Under the pieces are notes generated by a model. It was not told the DNA's origin. It ran no database searches and worked only from the letters and a program-made list of their open reading frames with translations. A stretch of DNA of 64,000 bases from Ochromonas danica. Its lineage: Eukaryota; Sar; Chrysophyceae; Chromulinales; Chromulinaceae. Each line of letters begins with the position of its first letter. Position 1 is the stretch's first letter. Shown here one piece after another: positions 1 through 10,323 of the stretch. Both the position numbers and the translations under genes were made by a program. The stretch spans positions 225,015 through 289,014 of the forward strand of contig VKHL01000017.1 in the NCBI GenBank assembly GCA_015146655.1, written 5' to 3'.

Positions 1-37
1 AATCAAGTCAAGTCCAACTTCATTGCCCCATCCACAC

Positions 38-227
38 ATGTCCATGTTGACTAAAGTCAAAAACACTATTTTCAACAAATCCGCTGCTTTTCATATCTAT
101 GCACTTGGTAAGTGATTGCATTTGTTCTTCAAACCCAGGCTCATTTGATTGATTGTTCATTAACGATGATGACAGGGGTGTGCGTCATGTGTGGAAAGCA
201 AGCTGTAAAATGGCAACAAGGTGGTGA

Positions 228-261
<34 letters not shown>

Positions 262-1762
262 CTCGCTATTACTTTTCTCTCCTGATCTCATCCGCTAAAT
301 TGATGTGATCATGTAGGATTTGGTCTGTGTGGCCTTTACCTCTTCTTGGTCGTCTCCGCCGTCTACATTGGCATGCACTTGGTGCTTACCTACAGTTTTG
401 CCGAGCTGATCTCCATTGTGCCCTTCTCTGGCGGTGGTTATGCCTACTCTCGCTGCTCTCTGGGGCCCACAATCGGATACTTTATTGGGATGGTGGAGCT
501 GGGCAAGTATATCTTATACACGGTGACCAGCATCAATCGTATTGGGCTCATTTTCCAAGACGCGTATGAGTTTGAAACAAAGTATGTTATCGCAGTTTGT
601 GCGATTTTTGTGGCCTCCGTGAATATTCTCCATATGTTCAATCTTCGATTGATTTGGATGCTTGTCGGCATTCTGGGAGTAACTATTGTTGCGATCCAAT
701 TCATGTTCGTCGTCGGAGCGATGGAGAAAGGCACAACAGACAATATGTCCCACTCTGTCTGGGAGAGTGACCCTCAGCTGTTCTTGAAAGGTCTTCCCTA
801 TACTTCATACCTCATCGTCTCTGCAGATGCTGTGCGTACTTGTGTAGATAACGAGGTGAGTCTGATCCATGTCAGTTTGGATGATGTGGTCTGTGTGTTT
901 ACTGTTATCTGATTGTTACATGTGATAGAGCAAGAAAGTGGTCCCAAGAGCTTTGATTGCTTCCTTGATTTGGTCTGCCATGATTGCCTTTGCCACTATT
1001 GTTGCGCAAAGTGCTTATTTCCCATCGGATAGCTCCCTGCTAACTGGAGCATATGCTTACAATGGAGGATTCACTGTGATGTTTCCTACTCTTGATGCTT
1101 CGCGTCTTCAGTTCTTCGCTCTCCCTGGAACCATTGGATGTTCCTTTGGCTTTCTTTATTGCTCAGCTCGTCAGATGCGATCGATGGCGTGCTCTGGTCT
1201 ACTGCCCACTTCTCTGGCATGGGGACAGAAGAGCAGGAAAGTGGTCAATGCAAAGGAAGCAGTGAAGCTGGAAGGACAAGCTTTCTCTGTTGTTCCATCT
1301 GAAAGTGCATCTGAAGAAGAAACCTTGAGGGAATCAGACACAAAGCCTACTCTAGCTCTATTCGTGTGCTCTGTTCTTTGTGTTTCTCTGGCAATTGTGG
1401 GATATTATCTGATTGATGATGCTTCGGAGACATACCTCCACACAGTCTCTCTGCTCAGATGCATTCAATATGTCTTTATGATGATTGCCTACACGGCATT
1501 TGCGACTCGCTTCTCTGGTATGACGAGAGAGTTTCCTAGTCCTTTTGGCATTGCAGGAGCTTTATCAGTGCTTGGGTTTTTCATATTAATGTTTGTTTCG
1601 AACTTGTACTATTATGAGGACAGTCGAGACCAAGGAATTGTGCTTGTGTTTTATTTCGTCGTGTCTTTGATTTACTATGTCTTTGTGGTTCAAAAGCGTC
1701 AATTTTTCTCTAAAGAAGAACAAGACAAGTTCCTGAAAGCATATGTCGTGAATGGTGGGTGA
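38..1762 (+). CDS. Amino-acid permease, APC superfamily (5' end uncertain)
   Basis: Multi-pass plasma- or organelle-membrane amino-acid/amine transporter. Exons read as 38-107, 317-855 and 929-1762 give 480 residues; phases agree at both introns (donors GTAAGT and GTGAGT). The first helices carry an APC-like stretch AELISIVPFSGGGYAYSR, the usual helix 2-3 region of the family, and later hydrophobic spans alternate with a charged loop rich in Ser/Glu near residues 300-325. The reading frame is open upstream of the first ATG to the window edge, so the true start may lie outside; Met at 38 or 44 are the first candidates. The family assignment is good, the substrate is unknown. The first intron contains a TTGC tetranucleotide run. 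Confidence 0.8.
229..262. repeat. TTGC tetranucleotide microsatellite
   Basis: About eight perfect units of GCTT/TTGC inside the first intron of the permease, close to the 3' splice site. Confidence 0.9.
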
Positions 1763-1808
1763 GACATGCTTTAGAGACTATAATGACCTTCTGTTATAAT
1801 AACAATAT

Positions 1809-1809
1809 G

Positions 1810-1843
<34 letters not shown>
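1809..1843. repeat. GTT trinucleotide microsatellite
   Basis: About eleven consecutive GTT units just 3' of the permease stop codon; in one frame it creates a spurious poly-Cys reading frame. Confidence 0.9.
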
Positions 1844-2654
1844 CAGCAAATAGAGCGCGCAAAAATAGCAAACGTGACGCAAGTCAATCGAGAACCTTGT
1901 TCTACTATCTCACTCGTGTTTGGAGTCGCAATAAAGTGAATCCAGGGAGAAGTAGAAGTGGCACGGGGACGAGGCCAAAGTCTCTCAAGGGGGCGTCGCG
2001 CAATTCCTCATCGTTGCAAGCTACTTCTTAAATATCGTTTACTGCTTCTTATCATATTCTACTGCGAATAATATGTTATTTTGACTTCCATTCTCTCTCT
2101 GCAATTGATCGTGTTATATCTATGTTATGCTTTGTAATGACATATCACAGTTTCTATATTTACTCCGCATACTAGTATGTGCGATCTACTACTCAGTATG
2201 CAGTTCTACGAATCCTGTTATACATTTCGAATTTTTTATGTTTCTGTTCTTCCTGACTGTGCTGTGCATTGATTCTTGCAACGTGTGGAATTCAATGGCA
2301 GCGGAAGGCTTCAATGGCATTGTGTTGTTGTGATGGTGATGGTTGTGTTGCGTGTGCTTGCTTTATTCTCACCTATCTCAAAGGGTTGGAATGAGTTGTT
2401 GGGCATTAAGTTTGTTTCATTGCTCAATATGTTTTGAGTTCTTTAGTGGTTTCTATTGCTATTCTCTTGCTAGCCCCTTTAATCAATGTTAATCAATATT
2501 AACCAGATGCTCGAGACGTTGTATCTGGCCCGACTGAGCTAACTAACTATTCATAGTCTATTTATTTAATGCTATTCATTGTAATAATGCTACTGTAGAT
2601 CCTGGTGATGGATTAGTTGTACTGTACGTGTAAATCAAAGATCTCTAACCCCAC

Positions 2655-2880
2655 GCAGACTATTGTTACCCATTGTTAGACTATTCTATTGTTAGTGTAT
2701 AGTTAAACTATTCTATTGTCAGTGTATTGTTATTCTATTGTTAGTCTATTGTTAGTCTATTCTATTGTCAGTGTCTTGTTAGACTATTCTACTGTTAGTC
2801 TATTGTTAGACTATTCTATTGTTAGACTATTAGTGTATTGATGGTATAGTAAAACTATACTATTCTACAGTAAAACCCTT
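2655..2880. repeat. Degenerate tandem repeat based on CTATTCTATTGTTAGT
   Basis: Roughly a dozen imperfect copies of a 10-20 bp unit built from CTATT, TGTTAG and AGACTATT blocks. Unit length varies, so it resembles a decayed minisatellite rather than a regular satellite. Confidence 0.7.
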
Positions 2881-3036
2881 CAATGTGCTTGCAGTGGAAA
2901 CGGTGTTGTATAAAACGCGTTTCCTCATGTGTTTCTGGTGTGGAGGACGAAAGAAAAGCCCAGCAGCAGCAGTCAGTCTGTCAAATCCAATCTGAACACA
3001 ATTAACAGAAGAGAATATCAGATAATATAAGAGAAG

Positions 3037-3843
3037 ATGGAGTCAGCCTTTGGTCTCGTAGGAAATGGGTAAGCCTTCTCCTGCTCTCCTCTCTCCTCTC
3101 TCCTCTCTCCCTGTGGACTCAGTCACAATCAACCTCTTCCCTGTCTGTCCTTTAGCTTCGCTTTACTTGTGGCGGATGCTTCCGCGGCACGATCCATCGT
3201 CGCCTTCAAGCATGACGAAGATAAGGTCTGTCTTCCTCCTCCTCCCCCTCCCACCCCGTCCCTCTCCCTTATTGAGGCTGTGTGTTTGTTGGCAGATTGT
3301 TGAGTTGGACTCTCACAAGCTAATGGTGGGCGTTGGCGTGGCCGCGGACTGCAAGAACTTCGGCGAGTACATCGAGAAGAACATGAAGCTCTACGAGCTC
3401 AACAATGACGTCAAGCTCTCGACTCATGGCGCGGCCAATTTCATTCGCGGAGAGGTGAGTACCCCTGCACTGCCTTGCTGCCCTCCCTCACTGAGACTCG
3501 ACTGCTTCCTCCTCAGCTGGCCACTGCTTTGCGCCGTGGACCCTATCAAACCAACCTCATCCTTGTGGGCTATGACGCTATAAACCCCAACGACCCCGTC
3601 TCTCTCTATCATATGGACTACCTGGCCTCCCTCAGCAAGATCAACTTCGGCGCCCACGGCTATTGTGCACATTTTATATTATCCATCTTCGATAGAGAAT
3701 GGAAAGCTGGTCTCTCGCTAGACGAGGCGCTGGCGATCGTGCGCAAGTGCATACACGAGCTGCAGACGCGCTTCCTCATCGCGCAGCCCAACTTCGTCAT
3801 TAAACTGGTTGATGCCCAGGGAATTCGTAAGATCTCCCTGTAA
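3037..3843 (+). CDS. PSMB2: 20S proteasome subunit beta type-2 (beta-4)
   Basis: Structural, non-catalytic beta-4 subunit of the 20S core. Exons 3037-3068, 3156-3225, 3296-3454 and 3517-3843 give 195 residues against about 200 in the family. The protein starts MESAFGLVGNGFALLVADAS without a cleavable propeptide or N-terminal Thr, as expected for this inactive subunit. It shares with human PSMB2 the segments FAEYI/FGEYIEKN, AANF.R, LL.GYD, YY/YHMDYLA.L and the terminal LRKC/VRKC...LQ.RF region. The second intron uses a GTCTGT donor. Neighbours are unrelated. Confidence 0.93.
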
Positions 3844-4240
3844 TGTCTTCTAATGAATATAGTTTGATTCTTCCCCTTAATAACATGTTTCGTTCTCCCA
3901 TCACGACCTGTTTCAATGTATGGTGAATAAGTAATCGCCATCACTGTTGTTGATATACACCGTACAGTGGACTATCTGATCAAGCATCATGGTTCATCAT
4001 CTCGCTATCAGTTCCACCAAGTAACTCACTCACAGTATCACAACGTAGACAGTGAAATACAAAATCTACATGTACGCCATCTCTGTTGGACTATGCACTG
4101 TTGCAGAGTGCTGTTGTTGTTATTGTTATTATTGTGTTGCGTGGTAATGTCTTTAGTCTCTGAAAGTGATCATAAAATAAAGGACACAATAGATAGTCTA
4201 ATATTAGTCTATTACCGTGGTCTACTAGTCTATTAGTCAA
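3844..4240. other. Intergenic region
   Basis: Spacer of about 400 bp between two same-strand genes. It contains a short TTG/TTA-rich stretch near 4107-4135 and no convincing gene. Confidence 0.6.
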
Positions 4241-4739
4241 ATGGCAATAACGAAGCACGTTCTCTACTTCTCTCTCGTCTCCGCTGCGGCCACAGCCTAT
4301 GCCTATTATTCGATCAATTACGACACCAAGTCAGACCAGGAGAAGAGAACTCTGCTGGTCAGCCAATTGCCTCCCAGTGCTGCCCTCTCTCACCCTACCC
4401 ACTACCTCCACTGAACACTACCTCATTCCTCCCTCTATCACCTCTTGGTCTGTAGGAAAGCAAGTTCAACAAAGAAGAACAACTGCAACGCAAACTTCGC
4501 AAAGCACAAATGGATTCATTTTTTGAACGAGTCAAGGCGAATGATCAAGAACAGAGCGACAAGATGGAAGGTAACTTACTAACTATTTAACTATCTAACT
4601 ATATACTATCTACTGTATCTACCGTGTATGTTGTGTCTATTGTGTCTGCTCTATGGTATGGTCAGAGAACTATGTGTGATGTGATGTGATGTGTGATGTG
4701 TGTTGTGTAATAGAGATTCTGAAGAAAGGTCGTAGTTAG
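4241..4739 (+). CDS. Small single-pass membrane protein, possibly mitochondrial
   Basis: Exons 4241-4357, 4456-4570 and 4714-4739 give 86 residues. An N-terminal hydrophobic helix (about residues 7-25, LYFSLVSAAATAYAYYSI) is followed by a highly charged helical tail rich in Lys, Glu and Gln ending KKGRS. The size and topology resemble small inner-membrane assembly factors such as PET117 or PET100, but I see no diagnostic motif and do not assign it. The first intron uses a weak GTCAGC donor; reading frame and charge pattern continue sensibly across both junctions. It is too small and too interrupted to stand out as a simple reading frame. Confidence 0.5.
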
Positions 4740-5422
4740 ATAGTGGTGGAGGGAGAGGTAGTGTGTAGTGTGTAGTGTAGTGAGGTAGGAGAGAGGTGGC
4801 AGTGTGTAGTGTGCTGTAGCATGGTCAACTCAATTATCATCATCATCTTGACCTAAATTAGCTTTATGAACTAGTCCACAGTGTATCAATCAGTCAGTCA
4901 GTCAGTCAGTCCGTCAGTCAGTCTGTAGTTGTAGTGGGGACTGTCTGTGGGCAGGAACAAGCGTGGCACTACTTACAGTACAGTGTTGTACAGTAGCTGA
5001 TGCTAACAGAAGAAGCAACAGAGAGTCATCGCTTGTGTTCTTCTCATCTTCTGTTAGTCTGTTGGTTTAAGTGTCTTCATACAAGAGCATCTAGGAACCG
5101 CTACAGTACAAGTATGTAGTTGTTTGGTGCTGGACTAGTCCTCACACTGTAACTGACCCCTCCCTTCCCCACTAGACAGACACACAACAACACAATATAG
5201 TCACACTACAATAGTAATAGTAACAGTAACATCATTGTTACAATAGACTCCACTCTGTGTGACAGTCACAGGTTGGTTATTATTGCTTTGCGTGGGAGTC
5301 TCTCTCTCTCTCTCTGGGAAAAGCAGGAAATAGTCCAGAGAGAGCAACTATCTACTAGAACAGTGTAACTAGTCTAGATCAGCTGAATCAAGTGCCATCA
5401 GAACATCAGAACACACTGCAAA
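4740..5422. other. Intergenic region rich in simple repeats
   Basis: Contains GTGTAGT-type slippage repeats (4740-4815), a CAGT tetranucleotide run (4891-4923), TAGTAACAGTAAC-type short repeats near 5210-5235 and a CT run (5299-5315). No gene is supported. Confidence 0.6.
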
Positions 5423-5995
5423 ATGCCTCAATTCGTTCTGAAAGTGAAAGCTGATCTTGACAACATTCGCGCTCTCATTCCTGTTGAAGGAAATCTCTGG
5501 AAGTTCGACATCCAAACTCCAGGAGGTCGTCACTCTTCTTGCTGCTCCCTCCTCCACACACACTCTCGCTGACTCTGTCGTCTATGTGCATCTATGATAG
5601 GCGGAGATGAGCGCAAAGGTGTGACGGTGTCCACGGAAGAGTCTTTCCCTCTAGAAGGAAGTCGCGGCGAGGCAAACTTTCTCATTAAATGGCCGCACGC
5701 CTCGGACCAGGCCTACATCAAGATCCTCACGCAGAGCAGAGCTGTGGCCAAGGAATACTCAGTCGATGACGGCGGATCGTTTGTGACCATCCTCGCTCTC
5801 GAGTGCCGCGGGCTGGAGGTCACTGCCTGGCACCCCAGCTTCGACTTCGACGTGGAGTCCATCGGTGGCACAGTCTTCAAGCACAACCAAGTCGACCTCT
5901 CTGATCGAGATTGGACGGAATACGACGAAGAGAACGACTTGTCAGTGTCAGTGCTGAACCTCGACTATCGCATCGATGTTGCCCCTTCAAACTAA
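5423..5995 (+). CDS. CZIB / UPF0587 (DUF866) family protein lacking the zinc cysteines
   Basis: Exons 5423-5525 and 5601-5995 give 165 residues, matching the about 160 of human CZIB (C1orf123). Matching blocks are the N-terminal LKVKADLDNI, the central PLEGSRGEAN region, the LECRGLE motif and the acidic DWTEYDEEND segment, in the right order and spacing. The family normally binds one zinc through two CxxC pairs. Here the positions of the first pair read QTPGGGDE and those of the second IKWPHASD, so all four Cys are replaced. The fold is probably kept (the hydrophobic pattern is intact) but zinc binding as known cannot occur. The intron has a weak GTCGTC donor; moving it would not restore cysteines because none are encoded nearby in frame. 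Confidence 0.8.
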
Positions 5996-6068
5996 CAGAG
6001 GGCAATCCCTCTGATTGCTATTGTCACAGTCGACAAGTTGTTCTCTACTAAGCCGTCTGTCTGCTATT

Positions 6069-6092
6069 CTAACCCTAACCCTAATCGTAACC
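6069..6092. repeat. Short interstitial telomere-like motif
   Basis: Two and a half CCCTAA units followed by a degenerate one, in the orientation opposite to the true telomere at the right end. It is too short to mean more than chance or a small remnant. Confidence 0.5.
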
Positions 6093-6238
6093 CAAACTGT
6101 AAGGGTGTGTACACAATGTAATCAAAATACGACATTGTCTGTCCGTTTCACTCTTACCTGTGAGTTAAAACAGTCTCTTTTAGACTTTTGATAGACAAAG
6201 TGCGACTTTTGCCATCATCATGATCACTCTCATGCCTG

Positions 6239-9154
6239 ATGATCGGGCAGGACTATTACACTTGGGGCTCCAAGAGACACATTCTCAGTCGATTTGGTGA
6301 CAACCATGGCCATCCCTACCCTGGACCGATCTTCCTCAACTTCCTCGAGGGCAGAGACGAAGCAGCAGCAGGAGGAGGAGGAGGGAAGCTGTTGCTGTGG
6401 AATCGCCAGGGCAGTCTTTACATCCAGAACTGCTTGACTGGCGCAGTGGAGACCTTCATCCATCCTCTGAGTCAGCGAGTGGTGGTGCAGAAGCAGGTTG
6501 AGGCGCTGGTGGATGCCGAGTACTTCGCAGGCGAGGACTGGCCCAGCAGGTTCTTGACAGACTCGCAGCTCAGCTCTTCTCCCTCGGCCAGACCCGCGCA
6601 GCACGTCTACGCTGACTTCCTCCCCCTCGCAGTCTGTCTGCTGCCTCCGCCGTCCAGTCTCATCGCCGTGGCTGACGTCAGCCTCAAGGTGAAGCTCTTC
6701 GACCTCTCCGCCCAGGCCGTGCAGTCGTCCTTCGGCAGCGCAGGGCTGGAAGTGGGCGCTTTCTCTCAGCCGACTGCCTTAGAGAGCGTCTCTCTGCTAG
6801 GCGGGCAGCAGACTGTCTTGCTGGTGGGCGACTCCGGCGCCAATCAGCGGCTGTACTGCTTCTCTCTCACAGGGCAGCTGATCGCTTGGCTGGGAGAGAA
6901 AGGACCCATGCCTGGCCAATTCAGAGACATTGCTAGTCTGTCTGCCTGTATTGACTATGCCAGAACCTCTCCCCATCGAGGAGGAGCAGGAGTGGATCTG
7001 TTGCACTTCGACTACCTCCCTCGCTGGTATCGCGGACTGGTGGCCATGGAAGACCTCGAAGAAAACCTCTTCGACCCTCTGCTAGAGAGCAACTTTGTCT
7101 TAGGCCAGCGCCTGCACGAGGCCAGGACCTATGACTTGCTGCACATCACGTCCTCCAAACGCATCCAGCGACTGCTGATTCGCGAAGAAGTCGACGAGTT
7201 TGACCACCGCGAGTCAAAAGGATTCTACATCGCCAACCGCACAGGAGACAAGGTCAACTATCCTTCTCTCTTTGACTTGATTCGCAGTCAGAAGGATTTG
7301 CACTTCCGCGAAGAATGTCGAGACAGTCTTTTGATCGCGGCAGTCGATCGCAAGAACTTCCGCGTGCAGATCGTTCGCTTCTTTTGGACGAAATCGTTCC
7401 TCTTCGCGCCGAAGATGGAGGTCATCATGATTCTTGGCGGAATCAAGAATAGACAGTGTGTATTGAGAGATCCTGTCTGTGCGAAATACGGAAACAATAA
7501 AGAGCTTTGCATTTGTGACAATGGCGCTGATGCCGTGCTGATCTTGTCTTCCAACTACGAGGTGGTCAAGACCATCTCTTTGACCTATCTGAGTGCTAAA
7601 GAGGCGTTGTTCATCGGCAAGAAGACCGAAAACAGCAAGTTTGCCTTGACGAAGATGGAGAAGGAGAATGCACGCAAGCCTTGTTGGATGTCGATCAGCT
7701 CCACGGGGCAGTTGGCGATCGGCTACAAGTCTGGAGGTGAGCGATGGATAATAGGCTACATGCTTCTTCTTCTTCTTCCTCTGCTTGATAGGCGATGTGC
7801 TCACTCATTTGTTGTCTTAGGTGTCTATGTCTTCGAACAAGGTCGCAGTCGTGATGCTGGATTGTTAAATCGACTGGAGGTAGCTCGTCTCCTTCTACTA
7901 CTTGTTATTGTACTTGTTATTGTACTTGTTATTGTACTTGTTATTGTTATTGTTATTGTTCTTGTTGTTTGTGTCGCTGACTGTTTGGTGTATGAATAGA
8001 GTCGCTCCTTGGAGAAGATCGTCTGCGACTATTTGGCCTATTCTGACATTGTTTCGTTGAGAAATGCGTGTGTCTTTCTGCATGACTTCACTCGTGAGCT
8101 GCGATACTCCTACAAGTTCTTCCCCCCGAGCCAGCGCGGGTATATCAATCACGTGTTGGACTTCTTCTTGCACTCCTCGCGACATGGCGCAGATGGACTG
8201 AACAATATCCGCAATCTCCAGCTGGTCGACGCCCTGCAGAAGCCCATTTGTCCATTTCATTTGAAAGGCAATTGTCAGTTGGGGTCGAAATGTAATCTAT
8301 CGCATCGCTCGGTGGCCTACGATCGCACCGATTTGCAGCTTTCCCAGGCTTACCTTCTCAAAGAAGATGTTGACGCCATTGTCAATCAACTTTATGGACC
8401 GCATTTCTTTTACAAGTATGACGTCTATTTGCAAGAGTTGTTTCTGGCGTATGCATCGGATCATTTGGTGAATATGAAGAAAGACCCGATGACTCGAAGA
8501 AATGAGGTCATCCGCAGCAATATTCCGCAGACCAGAAAGTGAGTTGATGTTACCCCATGCTAATGAGAGAATGAGGTCTTATTTACATTGTCTTTAGAGT
8601 GGTGTTTTACGTGTCTTTCTTGGAGGTGATGATTGTTATAGCAGAGCATGTCTCGGGGTTCAAGGACATCACCGAGCACAAACTATTTTCAGGCGCTGGT
8701 CGACAACGTTTCCTTCCCAGTGAGTCCTACAGGCCGTCCATTACATTCTCTTGCCCTTGCTGACCTGTTAATGTGTGTTTGATGCATTGCATTGGTGAAG
8801 GTGTCGCAACGAACTTGGAGAGTCTATCTAATCCCGAAGTGTACCCGGATCTCTTGGAACAATATGACCATCCTCTAAATATACCCGCTGTTAAACATCG
8901 AAAGGTACAGTAGGTGTTGGTGACAGCGCATTGTCAATTAGGCCTAATCACTGTTCTGTTCTGTTCCATGTTGTGTTATTTGGCAGGGACTGCACATGAT
9001 CAGCAAAGCTGGCTTCAAGGAAAACGAGAAAGTGCGAGGCAAAGTGGAATACAGATATTGCACTGACCATGCAGGAGATGTTTATGAGCACGTGGATCAA
9101 GTCAACTTCCACGTCGATCGAGCAAATGCACTTATTAACAAGTTATTCAAATAG
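6239..9154 (+). CDS. NHL-like propeller / F-box-like / CCCH zinc-finger protein (gene X)
   Basis: Exons 6239-7736, 7821-7879, 8000-8538, 8598-8719, 8801-8904 and 8987-9154 give 829 residues. The N-terminal about 250 residues hold repeats of NHL type (LIAVADVSLKVKLFDLS...FGSAGLEVGAF, then LVGDSGANQRLYCF...GPMPGQF). Around residues 523-550 is an F-box-like helix pair (LEKIVCDYLAYSDIVSLRNAC). Around residue 600 is a CCCH finger, C-x7-C-x5-C-x3-H (CPFHLKGNCQLGSKCNLSH). The C-terminal 130 residues are unrecognised. An RNA-binding ubiquitin-ligase adaptor is one possible reading, but this is inference. The last three exons are duplicated at 13263-13803. The stop lies 13 bp from the stop of the convergent gene Z. 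No upstream in-frame ATG was found. Confidence 0.65.
7895..7965. repeat. 12-bp intronic minisatellite (TTGTTATTGTAC)
   Basis: About four tandem 12-bp units degrading into TTGTTA hexamers, filling most of the second intron of gene X. The intron stays open in one frame, which makes a false C-terminal extension rich in Val/Ile/Leu. Confidence 0.85.
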
Positions 9155-9167
9155 CAGCGCATTTGGG

Positions 9168-10277
9168 TCATGCATGGATGTGAAGTTGTTGCAGAGGAGG
9201 GTACTTGAGATTCTTCGTGAGTTCCGCTGGCAGCATTTGTTGAAACAACAAGAAGATCTGTTCTTTAGCCTCCTGGCCCCGATTGGCTCCGTCCCTTTGG
9301 CAAATGGCATGACTAAGGATCCTCAGAATGCGAACCACCTGTTATGCATCCGCAGTCAGTTAGTCGACATCAGACAGCTCAGCCAGGAAAAGGGAAATGA
9401 ACGGATCTTGGCAACTTACCAACTCCCCGGGAGTGAGGAAGTGTGCATTCCAAGCCAGCAATGTCCCCGCGATGGCATGAAAGGAGACATCATCTAGTGC
9501 TCTTCGACACTGAAGAACAAAGGTGACCGCTTCTTTGAGATGGATTGTGTCGGTCAATTGTGCGTCTCCGTCTTCAGCTTCTTTCTCCTCGGGCCAGTAG
9601 CCTTTGCTCTGCTTTGTGAATCGGTTTGGCATGAGAGTCATCTCTTCTTCTAAATCTTTGGCACTGTGTATGAAAGTGTAGATGTAGTGATTGATTTCTT
9701 TGAATGTTTTATTGGGCAGCGCTTGTTTGAGTGCATTGCGGAATCTTAACCCTCCCTCCGAGTCTTCGTACTGCAAGTACAAGTACAGTAGTAAACAATG
9801 GCAAAGTAGTCTAAAGATTGTTAATCACCTTCCGATGCAAAGAAAAGGCTGACTTTTGCTCCGATATCGTCCAAATGGACAGTTTGGAGGAAACTTCTTC
9901 TGTGAATTTTCGCAAGGCAGCCTCCTCGTTCATTTGGCTGCCAGGATTTTGTCATGACGACGAGGTGAGAATTAATAAAAGTGCAAGTAACTAACAACAT
10001 GCCCACTACCTTTCAAAGAGACAGTTCATCGCTAAGAATGGCCAATCAGTGCAAACTGTAACTTGAGTACCGTCCACAACGAGGCCTGGGTTAGACAATC
10101 TGAAGCACACATATAACCATTAACAAGAGGCAATCAGATTTGTGGGAGGAGATGGTCTCGCAATACCTGGCGTAGTATTCGATCAGACGACTCTTCATAG
10201 CCTCATTGACGGCGAGATTAGCTTTCTGCAAGAAGGCGTCAATCTTCTCGTTGGCTTCTCTGTCTGATGATGTTGCT

Positions 10278-10323
<46 letters not shown>

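Larger units (their letters stand above)
1763..3036. other. Intergenic region, AT-rich with simple repeats
   Basis: Between the permease and PSMB2. It begins with a GTT triplet run (1809-1843), then unremarkable AT-rich sequence with short unconvincing reading frames, then a degenerate tandem array (2655-2880). A promoter for PSMB2 presumably lies in the last few hundred bases but no defined element is visible. Confidence 0.6.

Noticed and set aside
1759-2031. Poly-Cys reading frame after the permease
   Set aside because: Produced by the GTT microsatellite; no recognisable protein.
6069-6092. Interstitial telomere as evidence of a chromosome fusion
   Set aside because: Only two to three units, degenerate; too weak to support a fusion.
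7737-7999. C-terminal extension of gene X rich in Leu/Val/Ile
   Set aside because: It reads through two introns; splicing at GTGAGC and GTAGCT keeps frame and continues into the F-box-like exon.
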